Below are positions 1-9,359 of a stretch of 64,000 nucleotides of DNA, one piece after another (positions within the stretch are counted from its first letter, which is position 1; each line of letters starts with the position of its first letter). The DNA is taken from assembly GCA_964523885.1 (NCBI GenBank), contig CAZFYX010000085.1:62001-126000 (forward strand). Direction: 5' to 3'. The position numbers and the translations under genes were made by a program. Below the pieces are notes generated by a model. It did no database searches. It saw only the letters and a program-made list of their open reading frames with translations, and was not told where the DNA came from. This stretch comes from SHXO01 sp964523885. GTDB taxonomy: Bacteria > Pseudomonadota > Gammaproteobacteria > Burkholderiales > SHXO01.

Positions 1-51
1 AAGCTACCGGGGCACGGTCAGCGACCAGGTGGTGCCGGCTTGACGCACGGA

Positions 52-1293
52 TCACGCCTCGCGCGGCCGCCACGCCTGCACCGGCTGGCGCACGCCGTCG
101 GCCCAGATGAAGCAGCCGGCCCTCGGTGCCCAGCGGAAGCGCGAGTAGTGCCCCGGCCCGTCCGGGCGCCCGGCCGGCGCATCGCCCCCGATCTCCTCCT
201 CCACCCAGCGCCACGGCAGGGTGAACACCGCGCGCTCCGGAGGATACAGCCGCAGGATGCGGGTGGCGCGGCGTCCCTCGTACGCCACCATGCACCCGAG
301 CGGCGGACACCACTCCAGTCCGGGGGCGGGCCCGGCGGGACGCGGCCCGTCCTGGCCCAGCTGCACCCAGCCGCGCTCGGGCTCCGCACAGCTCATCGCC
401 CACAGGCGCGCGCGCTCGGGTCCGCTCACGTTGAGCGGATGGAACAGCACCACGAACAGGTCCAGGCCCGGGTGGTAGCAGCCGCTCTGGTTGTAGCCGG
501 TGTTGTGACCCTGAGCGCCGCGCACCGATCTCCAGGTGCGCGTTGGCAGGTCGAGGTAGCGCGTGACGCGGGACTGCCAGCGGCCGATCGCCCAGAAGCG
601 CCTGCGACCGGGGTCGAAGCACACCGCGTTGCCGTCCCCGCCGCCGTCGGACCGCGGCGTGGTGTTCGTGGAGAAGCGCTGCCAGCGGCCGGTGTCGAGA
701 TCGAACGCGTGGCTGCGCCCGGTGAAGCCGCCGCCGTACCACCCGTTGGACGTACCGGTGAGCCGGAGCAGGTACCCGCGCCGATTGCCGGCGAGCACGC
801 CAGGCAGGTACGCCACGTTATCGTACGTGTGCGAGGCGGCCGGAATGCCCGGTGCATACTCGCCTTCCTCCCAGATTCCGCTCGGCCCCAGCGGCGCCTG
901 CTCTCCGATCCAGCCCTTCGCCCCGGGCTGGGGCTCCCAGGGCTCGCCCAGGCGCTGCCAGTGCAGCGTCGAGAGATCGAACGCGTAGACCTCGTTGCCG
1001 TAGTAGGCCTTGTGCCCGCCGCCGTGCACGAGCAGCGCGCCCAGGGCGGAGAAGTCGTGCGCGAACGCGCCGCCGGACCACACCAGCATCACGCTCTTCT
1101 GCCCACTGGTGCCGCTGTAGCCGCAGTCGTTGCCGGGACACGGGTTGACGTCGGCGACGAAGTTGCGCGAGATGTTCCGGCGCGTGCCAGCCTCCGGGCG
1201 CCAGTCCGGATAGGCCGGTTGCGCCAGTGCGCGGCCGGCGCGCGCGCTGACGGCAACGCCCGCTGCCACGCGCAGGAATTCGCGTCTATCCAT
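52..1293 (-). CDS. Tat-exported kelch/galactose-oxidase-like beta-propeller protein
   Basis: A 413-residue protein starting with a twin-arginine signal (MDRREFLRVAAG, then an Ala-rich stretch ending near ALAQPA), so it is probably exported folded to the periplasm. The body has repeated blades rich in W, G and D with phrases such as FDLDTGRWQRF, RYLDLPTRTW and FDLSTLHWQRL, which fits a kelch-like propeller. No catalytic set is recognisable. The ORF stays open upstream of this start, but the RREF motif and a GGGGAGG just ahead of the ATG favour this one. It is divergent from the asparagine-synthetase-like gene, 58 bases away. A sugar-binding or surface role is inferred from context only. Confidence 0.75.
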   Translation of the reverse strand: MDRREFLRVAAGVAVSARAGRALAQPAYPDWRPEAGTRRNISRNFVADVNPCPGNDCGYSGTSGQKSVMLVWSGGAFAHDFSALGALLVHGGGHKAYYGNEVYAFDLSTLHWQRLGEPWEPQPGAKGWIGEQAPLGPSGIWEEGEYAPGIPAASHTYDNVAYLPGVLAGNRRGYLLRLTGTSNGWYGGGFTGRSHAFDLDTGRWQRFSTNTTPRSDGGGDGNAVCFDPGRRRFWAIGRWQSRVTRYLDLPTRTWRSVRGAQGHNTGYNQSGCYHPGLDLFVVLFHPLNVSGPERARLWAMSCAEPERGWVQLGQDGPRPAGPAPGLEWCPPLGCMVAYEGRRATRILRLYPPERAVFTLPWRWVEEEIGGDAPAGRPDGPGHYSRFRWAPRAGCFIWADGVRQPVQAWRPREA

Positions 1294-1351
1294 CCTCCCC
1301 CCGCCGGTCCCGGCAGCCGCCACGCGTGACACGCGCGAAAGGACACCGCCC

Positions 1352-2842
1352 ATGACCTGGATCATGCTCGACGCCGACGGCGCCACCGGCACCCGCCGGC
1401 ACGAGATCGCGCACGACGACACCCACGACGCCGGCCCCACGCTGCGCGCAGGCTGGCGATTCGAGCGCGGCCGGCTCGAGGTGCATGGGGACCGCCTCGG
1501 CCTGATTCCGCTGTTCTGGTACCGCGATGCAACCCGCAGCATCGTCGCGGACGATATCGCCGAACTGGTCGCGCGCATTCCTCACCCGCGCTTCGACGCC
1601 GCGGCGGTCGCGGTCTTCCTCCAGCTCGGCTTCCACGTCGGCGAGGACACCCCGTTCGAGAACGTGCACGTGCTGGCGCCGGGCGCACGCCTCGCCTTCG
1701 AGCGCGGCAGCCTCGCTCGCGACGAGCCGCCCGTGCCGGTCGCGGAGCGCTTCGGCGGCACCTGGGCCGACGCGCTGCCGCGCTACGTCGAGCTGTTCGA
1801 GCATGCGGTGGCGCGCCGGGCCCGGCTCGGTGTGGGGCGCCTCACGGTGTCGGGCGGGCGCGACTCGCGCCACCTCTTCCTCGAGCTGCTGCGCCAGGGC
1901 ACGCCGCCGCCGGCGGTGATCACGCAGGACCGCCCGGTCAACACCGACCTCGACGTGGGCCGGCGCCTGGCCTCGCGCGCGGGGATCCCGCACATCGCGG
2001 TCGCACCGTTCCGCGACGGGCTCGCGGAGGAGTTGCAGAAGAACCGCTGGAACCACTATCTCAGCGACGAGAACGCTTGGTACGTGCAGATCGCGCCGGT
2101 TCTCGACGGCCCGCTCTTCGACGGACTGGCTGGCGGCATGCTCTCCGGCACCGACATGTTCGAAGCCGACCGCCTCAACACCGTGATCGGCACCGGGCGC
2201 GCCACGGCCGCCGCGCAGGCGCTGCTCGGCGTGATGGGCTCGAGCCTGCCCTACGTGAGCGACCGTTATCGCGCGCGCTGGTCGCACGAGCTCGCGGTGG
2301 AACGGCTCGCGGTCGAGCTCGAGCGCCATCGCCACGCCCCCAACCCGATCACGTCGTTCCTGTTCTGGAACCGCACGCGGCGCGAGATCGCGCTGATCCC
2401 GCTGTGCATCGCCGCGCGCCACGTCCCGGTGCGGCTGGCCTACCTCGACCCGGAGCTGATGGCCTTCCTGTCCTCGCTGCCGCATCCGCTGTTCTCCGGC
2501 ACCGGCTTCCACAGCCACGTCATCGCGCGCACCTATCCCGGCTTCGCCGACCTGCCCTACGGAGACAAGCGCCGGCGGCCGCGCTCGCTGCCCGGGACGC
2601 TCGCGGAGTGCAGGGCCGTGCTGCGCTTCGGCCTGTTCTCGCCCGCGGTGCAGCGCAGGCGCTGCCTGCGGGCCATGGCGCGCGGCCTGCTGACCGCGCA
2701 GCCGCAGCCGGTGTCGGGCTGGCTCTATCGCATGCTGCCGCTGCTGCAGGCGGCCGGCGACCTGGGCATCGAGCTGGAGGACCTCGCGCAGCCCGCACAT
2801 GGCTACTCGCCCAGGCCGCAGAAGGGCTTGGCTGCCGAGTAG
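1352..2842 (+). CDS. Asparagine-synthetase-like ATP-pyrophosphatase enzyme (copy 1), no N-terminal Cys
   Basis: A 496-residue protein with a degenerate Ntn-amidotransferase-like first domain (about 1-120) and an asparagine-synthetase synthase domain with the PP-loop SGGRDSR at 167-173. Family knowledge: the PP-loop adenylates a carboxylate, which an amine then attacks. The protein begins MTW, so the Cys2 nucleophile needed to hydrolyse glutamine is absent. It therefore resembles beta-lactam-synthetase-type members or uses free amines. It sits in a polysaccharide tailoring region and overlaps the convergent DUF2264 gene by 40 bases at its 3' end. The substrate is unknown; an amide decoration on sugars or on an attached amino acid is an inference. 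Confidence 0.8.
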   Translation: MTWIMLDADGATGTRRHEIAHDDTHDAGPTLRAGWRFERGRLEVHGDRLGLIPLFWYRDATRSIVADDIAELVARIPHPRFDAAAVAVFLQLGFHVGEDTPFENVHVLAPGARLAFERGSLARDEPPVPVAERFGGTWADALPRYVELFEHAVARRARLGVGRLTVSGGRDSRHLFLELLRQGTPPPAVITQDRPVNTDLDVGRRLASRAGIPHIAVAPFRDGLAEELQKNRWNHYLSDENAWYVQIAPVLDGPLFDGLAGGMLSGTDMFEADRLNTVIGTGRATAAAQALLGVMGSSLPYVSDRYRARWSHELAVERLAVELERHRHAPNPITSFLFWNRTRREIALIPLCIAARHVPVRLAYLDPELMAFLSSLPHPLFSGTGFHSHVIARTYPGFADLPYGDKRRRPRSLPGTLAECRAVLRFGLFSPAVQRRRCLRAMARGLLTAQPQPVSGWLYRMLPLLQAAGDLGIELEDLAQPAHGYSPRPQKGLAAE

Positions 2843-4161
2843 CGGCGCAGCTCGTACTTGGCCAGCAGGTTGGCGGGGCGCCGCGCGCGACCGAGCGCGC
2901 GATCGAGCGTGCGGCGCCACAGCGGATACGGCTGCAGCACGTCGGTGACGTCCTCGTAGCCCGTCCTGCGCTCGATCACGACGTCGCCGGAGGATCGTGT
3001 CCCGCTCAGGGTCCAGCCGGGCACCGGCAGGTGCAGGGCGAAGTCCGCGCGCTCCACCGGCAGCGGGTCGGTGGCGGCCTGCCAGAGCGGCGCCCCGGGC
3101 GGCAGGGACAGGGCGGCGACCAGCGAGCGCAGCGACCACAGGCAGCTGGCCGGGCCCGAATAGTTGTCCAGCATCACCGGATCGGCCGCGCCGTAGCCCT
3201 GCGTCACGGTGCCGTCGCGCACTGCCCCGTAGCGGATGAAGTGCCGCCAGGTCAGGTCGAGCGCCCGGCGCGCCGTCCCCGGCGCCACGCAATCGGGGTC
3301 GCTGGCCTGGATCTGCACCAGCGGCGCAGGCGCGGCCATGCGGTAGCACACGCTGCGGCCCAGGATCGGGAAGCCCCAGGGTCCGAAGAAGAATCGGTAG
3401 GAGTCGCCGAAATCGCGCTGCGCCGCGCGCAGGAAGCGTGCATCCCAGGCCGGGTCGATCTGGCGCAGCCAGTGCAGCGGATAGTGGATGCCCCAGGCCA
3501 GGTAGTAATCGAACCTGTCGTGCGGGCCGTCGCTGAACCAGCCGGCGCCGCGATAGAAGCTCTTCATGCGCGCATAGCGCCGCGCCATTTCGCCGCGGTC
3601 GCCGCCGGCTTCGAGGGCGAGCAGCACTGCGTTGACCAGCACCACGAACAGGTGCCAGTTGTTGTCGGCGGTCTCCTTGCCGTTGACGCCGCTGAGCCAG
3701 GCGGCCAGCGCCTCCCGCTGCCCGGGCGTGAGCGCCGGCCACAGCCGGTCGCGCGCGAGCCACGCCGCGAGCGCGATGTCGGCCGCCTCCACGATGCGCT
3801 GGTCGCGGCTGCCGATCGCGCCCCAGTACTCGCGCGCAGCGGGGTCGCTGCCGCAGACCAGGCCCGTGCGCAGCAGCTGCGCGATGTCGACCCGGCCGCC
3901 GGGCAGGTCCAGCTGTGCCGGCCGTCCCGAGTGCAGCCATGCGGCGAGCAGGGGGGCGATCCGGGAGAAGCCCTCCAGCGCATCGCAGCGCGCGCCGTTG
4001 AAGCTGGGCCAGCCGCGATAGCTGGCGTGAGCACCCGCGGCGCTGCGCCGGCGCAGGAAACCCTCGATGAAGTAGGCGAACAGGCGCTCGTAGTCGCCGA
4101 CGCAGAGCCCGCCGCGGCCGGCGAAGGCGTGCAGGGCAGCGGAGAGCGGCTCGGGCTGCAT
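2803..4161 (-). CDS. DUF2264 family protein
   Basis: A 452-residue protein matching the DUF2264 pattern: the diagnostic stretch GKETADNNWHLFVVLVN, then YRGAGWFSDGPHDRFDYYLAWG, and many aromatic residues typical of an (alpha/alpha)-barrel. Family members are often near polysaccharide-degrading or glycan genes, and no reaction is established for them. There is no signal peptide. The start chosen is ATG at 4161, four bases after the stop of the CapA-like gene, so the two are very likely one operon read leftwards. The 3' end overlaps the convergent asparagine-synthetase-like gene. Confidence 0.75.
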   Translation of the reverse strand: MQPEPLSAALHAFAGRGGLCVGDYERLFAYFIEGFLRRRSAAGAHASYRGWPSFNGARCDALEGFSRIAPLLAAWLHSGRPAQLDLPGGRVDIAQLLRTGLVCGSDPAAREYWGAIGSRDQRIVEAADIALAAWLARDRLWPALTPGQREALAAWLSGVNGKETADNNWHLFVVLVNAVLLALEAGGDRGEMARRYARMKSFYRGAGWFSDGPHDRFDYYLAWGIHYPLHWLRQIDPAWDARFLRAAQRDFGDSYRFFFGPWGFPILGRSVCYRMAAPAPLVQIQASDPDCVAPGTARRALDLTWRHFIRYGAVRDGTVTQGYGAADPVMLDNYSGPASCLWSLRSLVAALSLPPGAPLWQAATDPLPVERADFALHLPVPGWTLSGTRSSGDVVIERRTGYEDVTDVLQPYPLWRRTLDRALGRARRPANLLAKYELRRYSAAKPFCGLGE

Positions 4162-4165
4162 GATC

Positions 4166-5368
4166 TCAGCGGTGGCCGGCGGTGAGCCAGCCCCACAGCC
4201 AGCGCCGGTCCTCGGGGTGCAGCGCGGCGCGCAGCGGGGCGGCTGCCGCACGGCGCACGGCGCCGCGCGCGGCATCCGCATACATGCCGTACAGCAGCCG
4301 GCGCACCTCGACGCCGCTGCGCCAACGCCAGGCTGCACGCACCCGTCGCGGGTCGCGCAGCTCCGCGCTGCGAGCGGCGAGCTGCCGGAGGATGCGCTCG
4401 CGCTCGGCCCCGCCCGCCGGGACCGGCAGGTGCCGCGGGCCGATGTGCACGGGCTCGAATCGCGGCGTCACGCACGCACGGCCCGCATCGGAGAAGGCGA
4501 CGTGCAGCCGCAGGATCAGGCCGTCGCGCGTGCCGGGCCGTCCGGCCTGGTAGTCGTTGCCGTCGATGCGGAAGACGAAATTTCCCAGCGAATAGGCGAT
4601 GACCGCGCCATCGAACCGCTCCCAGCCCTGGATGACGTGCGGATGATGCTGGATCACCGCGTGCGCACCGCACCGGGCCAGCCTGCGCGCGAGCCGCATG
4701 CGCCACGGTGCTGGATGCGCGGCGAACTCGAGGTCCCCATGCAGGAGCACGACGACGACGTCGCACTGTCCGGTCAACTCGGCCACCCGGGCCTCGAGCG
4801 CGCCCGCTTCCAGCGGCGCGATCCCGGCCGCAGTGCGCCGCGCGAAGTGCGGCGACCAGTCGCAGGCGGCGAGCAGCCCCACGCGCCGGCCGCGCGTCTC
4901 CACCACCAGCGGGCGGAGCGCCTCGCGGCAGTTCACGCCGGCGCCCAGCCACGCCAGCCCTTCACGCCGGAGCAGCGCGCACGCGTTGCGCAACCCGGCC
5001 TCGCCGGCGTCCATGACGTGGTTGTTGGCCAGCGAGAAGACCTGGAACGGTCCGCGGCCCAGCCCCTCGAGCCGGGACGGATCGACCGTGATCGCGCCGC
5101 GCCGCCCGCCCCGCCAGCCGTCGTGCGGGGCCACTGACATCTCGAGGTTGCCGACGGTGAGATCGCTGCCGCGGAACATGCCATCCAGGTCCGCCAGCAG
5201 CGCCGGCGTGGTGACCCCGGCCCGGTCGGTGAAGATGCCGCTGCCGAGGCAGACGTCACCGGTGAAGCACAGGTGCAGCGACGAGGCGGGCGTGTGGCTT
5301 GCTGCCTGCCGCGTCGGCTCGGCTGCAGCAGGATCGGTCGGGTTGGAGCGCGGCATCGGGGCGGGCAT
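4166..5368 (-). CDS. CapA/PgsA-like metallophosphatase-fold protein
   Basis: A 400-residue protein with the CapA (PGA_cap) calcineurin-like core: FTGDVCLGSG near the start, VGNLEMS, SLANNHVMDAGE, LLHGDLEF, then HHPHVIQGWE and IAYSLGNFVF. These are the family metal-binding Asp, Asn and His positions. In other bacteria CapA-type proteins take part in poly-gamma-glutamate or capsule formation. No clear signal peptide is seen, whereas many relatives are membrane anchored. The start is uncertain: ATG at 5368 (MPAPMPRSN) or 5356, both with weak ribosome sites. It is first in an operon with the DUF2264 gene. A role in surface polymer assembly is inferred. Confidence 0.75.
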   Translation of the reverse strand: MPAPMPRSNPTDPAAAEPTRQAASHTPASSLHLCFTGDVCLGSGIFTDRAGVTTPALLADLDGMFRGSDLTVGNLEMSVAPHDGWRGGRRGAITVDPSRLEGLGRGPFQVFSLANNHVMDAGEAGLRNACALLRREGLAWLGAGVNCREALRPLVVETRGRRVGLLAACDWSPHFARRTAAGIAPLEAGALEARVAELTGQCDVVVVLLHGDLEFAAHPAPWRMRLARRLARCGAHAVIQHHPHVIQGWERFDGAVIAYSLGNFVFRIDGNDYQAGRPGTRDGLILRLHVAFSDAGRACVTPRFEPVHIGPRHLPVPAGGAERERILRQLAARSAELRDPRRVRAAWRWRSGVEVRRLLYGMYADAARGAVRRAAAAPLRAALHPEDRRWLWGWLTAGHR

Positions 5369-5521
5369 CGACGTCAGGGCGAGGTCCGTTAGCGCGCTGC
5401 GTGCCCGCCGGGCCGACCCCGTGCGGCATGCCGCGTGCACGCCTGACGGCCATGTAATTCCTTCCGAACGCAGCGCGGAGTTGCACGCACCGCATCCAGA
5501 ACAACACGAAGGGAAGCCAGA

Positions 5522-6346
5522 ATGCCTACCGCCCGCTCCGCCGTGCCGCCTCCGCTCTCCCCGCCGGGCCCCAACGCGGATCCCCACTTCGTCTCGGCCT
5601 ACGAGGCGAAGAGCCTGTCGCCGGCCACGCTGGCGCGCTTCCGCGGCGTGCACGACAAGCTGATGGCACTGGCCCGCCGGCACGGACGGCCCGACCACGC
5701 GCTCGACGTGCTGGACATCGGCTGCGGCGCGGGGACGCAGTGCCACCTCTGGGCCCGGCAGGGCCACCGGGTCCGCGGCATCGACGTCAGTGCCCCGCTC
5801 ATCGCGACTGCCGTGCGTCGCGCGGGCGAGGCTGGGCTGGGAATCCACTTCGACGTCGGCTCGGCCACCGCGCTGCCGTGCGCGGATGCAACCCAGGACG
5901 TGTGCCTGCTCCCGCAGCTGCTCGAGCACGTGCCCGACTGGCAGGGGTGCCTGGCCGAGGCGGTACGGGTCCTGCGGCGCGGCGGGCTGCTCTACCTGAG
6001 CACGTCCAACGTGCTGTGCCCGCGCCAGAGCGAGTTCAACCTGCCTCTCTACAGCTGGTACCCGCGCCCGCTCAAGCGGCGCTACGAGCGGCTCGCCGTC
6101 ACCACGCGGCCCGAGCTGGCCAATCACACCAGCTTTCCCGCCGTGCACTGGTTCACCTATGCACGCCTCGCGCGCCATCTGGAAGGACTCGGCATGCGCT
6201 GCTACGACCGCTTCGACGTGCTCGATACCACCCGGCTGCCGGGTTGGCGGCACTGGGCGGCCGCGATGCTCACGGCGGTGCCCGCACTCAAGCTGCCGGC
6301 GCAACTCTTCGTCGGCACCAGCGTGGTGTTCGCGATCAAGCGGTGA
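5522..6346 (+). CDS. Class I SAM-dependent methyltransferase
   Basis: A 274-residue soluble methyltransferase of the UbiE/COQ5 (Methyltransf_11) type. Motif I is VLDIGCGAGTQCHLW near residues 62-76, the acidic ribose-binding residue lies in GIDVSAPL, and the LLEHVPDW stretch follows. It has its own start after an AT-richer leader with AGGGAAGCCAGA before the ATG, so it may be monocistronic. In this setting O- or N-methylation of a sugar, or of an intermediate of the polysaccharide, is the likely role. The sequence does not reveal the substrate. Confidence 0.8.
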   Translation: MPTARSAVPPPLSPPGPNADPHFVSAYEAKSLSPATLARFRGVHDKLMALARRHGRPDHALDVLDIGCGAGTQCHLWARQGHRVRGIDVSAPLIATAVRRAGEAGLGIHFDVGSATALPCADATQDVCLLPQLLEHVPDWQGCLAEAVRVLRRGGLLYLSTSNVLCPRQSEFNLPLYSWYPRPLKRRYERLAVTTRPELANHTSFPAVHWFTYARLARHLEGLGMRCYDRFDVLDTTRLPGWRHWAAAMLTAVPALKLPAQLFVGTSVVFAIKR

Positions 6347-6405
6347 GGGATGGCGGCGGCAGCGCCGGGCGCGGGAAGCGGCACAGCGCTCCCCGCGCCG
6401 GACGC

Positions 6406-7920
6406 TCAGCTGGCCACGCAGCCGATGCGCGACTTCGCCACCACCGTCTGGTCCACCCAGATGCTGACAGCCTTGCCGAACGGGTGCGTGCCGCCGTGAT
6501 GCAGCGTGCCCCAGAACTTGCGGATGCCGAGGTTGCCGTTGACCTTGTACGGCGGCTTCTTGCGCAGGAACACGTCGGTCTTCTCGAACGCGAGCTGGCC
6601 GTTCATCCAGGTGCGCAGGATGCCGTCCTTCGCGCCCGGCGTGTTCACCTTCAGCTCGCCTTCGATGCAGACCCACTTGCCCAGCGGGGCGATGCCGGCA
6701 TTTCCCTTCCCGGTCCAGGCCCAGTGCTGCCCGAAGTAACCCTCCATCGCTGCGTCATACGCGTAGGTCGAGAGGATAACGTTCGGATACACCGGATTGT
6801 TCTTGTCGCAGTTGAGGATGTAGCCGCCGCGCAGGCTCCAGCCGTTGGTGCCGTCGACCGGCACGCCGCCGTTGCCGGCAATGCTGGTGTCCGAGGCGAA
6901 GCCGGGGTGCTTGCCGCCGTCGCAGGCGCTCGCGTCCCGGAAATCGGTGGAGTACTTGATGTAGTAGCGGTAGAACAGGTGCTCCTGCTCGCCGTAGCCG
7001 AGGCCCACGAAGTCCGCGGTCGGCGTGAACGTGCCGTAGATGCCGTCGGTGGAATAGGTGACCTTCAATCCGGCGCCGAGGTAGCCCTCGCCCGGGCGGT
7101 AGTAGGTACGGGTCCAGGACGGCGGGAAGGAGACGCCGTTGGACTTGATCCACAGCGGGTTGTAGACCGCCAGCCCGGTGCGCTTCCACCAGCTCTGCGG
7201 GTCGTTGTCCCAGCTCTCGCAATACAGCACGCCCGGCGCGGAGCAGATGTTGCGGTCGCCGGGATAGTTCTTGGCGAAGCCGCTGGTCACGGGCTGGTCC
7301 GGCAGGCGCGGCTTCTTCAGCGCGAACACCTGCAGCGAGGAGTCGGCATATGCGGTCTTGATGGTGAGCTGCAGCACCGCGCTGGTGAACCCCGCGGGCA
7401 GCGGCGGGAACTCCACCACCGCCCCCTGCTGGGTGCTCAGGGTGCTGCTCTCCCCCACCGGATTGACGCTCGCGCACACGGTGCCAGCGCTGTTGAGGTA
7501 GGGGATGGTGGCATCGGCCTTCGGGTAGAGTGTGATCACGCTGCCATTGGACTGGGTGACCAGGAGCCGCGGTCCCTTCCCGCTCTCGGACGAATAGAAC
7601 ACCAGCTCGCCCCCGTTCTTCCTCAGCACCACGCCGCGGTTGCCGTTCGCGAATGCGCGCGTGGCGTTCACCTTCACGATCCCGGTCTGATAGCCCTCGA
7701 CCTGCACGCTCGCGTACGGGGTCGCGCCATGCAGTCGCCCGGAGGCGTCCACCCAGTCGCCGCCAGGCTTCCACCACGACAGTCTGCCGCCGGCGTTGAA
7801 GCTCTTGCAGGTCACCCCCTTGCTCTCGCCGTTGGCGCCGTCGTAGGCGTCCCAGACGTCGGCAGCGCCCGCCGCAGCGGGCAGGGCGCAGAGCATGGAC
7901 AGGCACAACAACTTTCGCAT
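6406..7920 (-). CDS. Exported polysaccharide-lyase-like (concanavalin-fold) protein
   Basis: A 504-residue secreted protein with a classical signal peptide (MRKLLCLSMLCALPAAAGA) and a mature part rich in Tyr, Trp and Gly. The C-terminal half (HLFYRYYIKYSTDF, GGKHPGFA, WVCIEGELKVNTPG, GILRTWMNGQLAFE) resembles the beta-jelly-roll of PL14/alginate-lyase-like proteins. The N-terminal half resembles a carbohydrate-binding beta domain. GTG at 7923 lies directly upstream, but GGAGAACGTG places ATG at 7920 at the better spacing, so that start was taken. A cluster-specific lyase that trims or releases the polymer is a common partner in such loci; that role is inferred. The active site cannot be pinned down. 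Confidence 0.6.
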   Translation of the reverse strand: MRKLLCLSMLCALPAAAGAADVWDAYDGANGESKGVTCKSFNAGGRLSWWKPGGDWVDASGRLHGATPYASVQVEGYQTGIVKVNATRAFANGNRGVVLRKNGGELVFYSSESGKGPRLLVTQSNGSVITLYPKADATIPYLNSAGTVCASVNPVGESSTLSTQQGAVVEFPPLPAGFTSAVLQLTIKTAYADSSLQVFALKKPRLPDQPVTSGFAKNYPGDRNICSAPGVLYCESWDNDPQSWWKRTGLAVYNPLWIKSNGVSFPPSWTRTYYRPGEGYLGAGLKVTYSTDGIYGTFTPTADFVGLGYGEQEHLFYRYYIKYSTDFRDASACDGGKHPGFASDTSIAGNGGVPVDGTNGWSLRGGYILNCDKNNPVYPNVILSTYAYDAAMEGYFGQHWAWTGKGNAGIAPLGKWVCIEGELKVNTPGAKDGILRTWMNGQLAFEKTDVFLRKKPPYKVNGNLGIRKFWGTLHHGGTHPFGKAVSIWVDQTVVAKSRIGCVAS

Positions 7921-8567
7921 CACGTTCTCCAGTTTCCTTCACTCCCGATTGTGGTTCCGCGCTCCGCGAGACATGCACCGGAGCCCGGGCGAGGCGCATC
8001 CGGAGCGGCACACCCGCAATGGAGTGCGGTCTCCGAAAGCTGCGGGCCTATCGCAAAGGCTATGCCCCCGCATGGCGCGCACGCGCTCCGCCGGGCAGGT
8101 GCGCGCACTTACTCCTTTCCTCGGTTGTGTATTTTTATTCAGTGCCCGCTCCAGACCCTCCCCGGATCCGGCACGCTCGTCTTCCGGTCACCGATTTCCG
8201 GCCCGGAATGTGTTGGGCTGCAAGGACAAGCCGTTCCGGTCGCCGGCGCAAGACTGGCTGCGACTGCGGACGGTCTGGACTGCTGCCATAGAGGAGGGAG
8301 CAATGCCCTCGGCATGGCGGCCGTGGTGGATACGCACCAGCTCTCCCATCGTCTCTCCACGGTGACGCGACGCACGCTGTCGAAACTTCGGACAACGGTA
8401 GGATTGCCGCGCACCGCCGTGCGTGACGAGGAGGGCCGGCACGAATTGCTCGTCGCCGCCCGGAGAATCCGACACCCGCGTCGGCCCCGATGGACAGGCC
8501 GGGCCCGGGGTGCCGGGACGGCTGTCGCACTGCGGCCGCGCGTGCAGCTGCCGCACCCGGAGATAGC
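7921..8567. other. Intergenic region between divergent genes; one weak small-ORF candidate
   Basis: About 650 bases separate the lyase-like gene from the YdcF-like operon. It presumably holds both promoters; the only AT-rich patch is near 8128-8145. No convincing sigma-70 or sigma-54 element was found. One 20-codon reading frame on the plus strand (8303-8365) is preceded by GAGGAGGGAGCA, a strong ribosome site, but its peptide (MPSAWRPWW and on) has no recognisable features. Longer frames on both strands look like GC-driven chance frames. Confidence 0.4.
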
Positions 8568-9359
8568 ATGCTGGTCGTGCTGAAGAAGGCCGTCGCGGCC
8601 CTCATGCTGCCGCCTGCGGGACTGTTCATGGTCGCCCTGCTGGGTTGGCTCGCGTGGCGGCGCGGCGCGCGGCGGACCGGCGTCGCGCTGACCTGGATCG
8701 CTCTGGTGACCTTGGTCCTGCTCTGCCTGCCCGCGACCGCGGCACTGCTGACGTGGCTGCTCTACGACGGCAGCCGCTACGACCCCGCGCTTGCCGCGCA
8801 GGCACAGGCAATCGTGGTACTGGGCGGCGGGCTGCGCGTGGCGCCGGAGTACGGCGGCGACACGCTCGCCCGCCTCACTTTGGAGCGGGTGCGTTACGCT
8901 GCGCGACTGGCGAAGGAGACCGGCCTGCCGGTGCTGGTGACGGGCGGACGGCTGTTCACGCTGCGCTCGGAAGGCGAGGTGATGCGCGCCGCCCTCGAAC
9001 GCGAGTTCGGCGTCCCGGTGCGCTGGGTGGAGTCGTGCGCGCGCAACACGCATGAGAACGCGCGCTTCACCGCCCGCATGCTGCGACCGCAGCGGATCGA
9101 GCGCGTACTGCTGGTCTCGCACGGCGTGGACGCGCGGCGCGCACGGCGCGAGTTCGCCGGTGCGGGACTCGAGGCGATCGGCGCGCCGACCGAGGTGCCC
9201 AGCTGGGGCGTCGACAGCGCGTTCGACCTGGTGCCATCCGCGGTCGCGCTGCGCGACAGCTCGCTCGCCATGTACGAGGCGCTCGCCAACCTCGCGCTGT
9301 CGCTCGGCCTCAACCGTGCCGGGTCGGCGCCCGACCCCGAGTGCGCGGACCCGCGATGA
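8568..9359 (+). CDS. YdcF/SanA-like membrane protein (DUF218)
   Basis: A 263-residue protein with two N-terminal membrane segments (residues about 5-30 and 38-65) and a DUF218 domain: QAIVVLGGGLR, then YAARLAKETGLPVLVTGG, THENARFTARML and VLLVSHGVDARRARREF. ElyC/SanA-type family members act in cell-envelope assembly, probably on lipid-linked carriers. The start ATG follows CCGGAGATAGC. Its stop overlaps the next start as ATGA, so it heads a coupled four-gene operon running to 11908. A role handling undecaprenyl-linked intermediates is inferred. Confidence 0.8.
   Translation: MLVVLKKAVAALMLPPAGLFMVALLGWLAWRRGARRTGVALTWIALVTLVLLCLPATAALLTWLLYDGSRYDPALAAQAQAIVVLGGGLRVAPEYGGDTLARLTLERVRYAARLAKETGLPVLVTGGRLFTLRSEGEVMRAALEREFGVPVRWVESCARNTHENARFTARMLRPQRIERVLLVSHGVDARRARREFAGAGLEAIGAPTEVPSWGVDSAFDLVPSAVALRDSSLAMYEALANLALSLGLNRAGSAPDPECADPR

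Noticed and set aside
1..51. Tail of another gene at the left edge
   Set aside because: Only 51 bases remain and no frame gives a recognisable protein end.
7995..8100. CTATCGCAAAGGCTATGCC, reminiscent of the 5' part of a cyclic-di-GMP-I riboswitch
   Set aside because: The tetraloop-receptor arm and the GGTAGCGGGGTTACC-like second helix cannot be found downstream.
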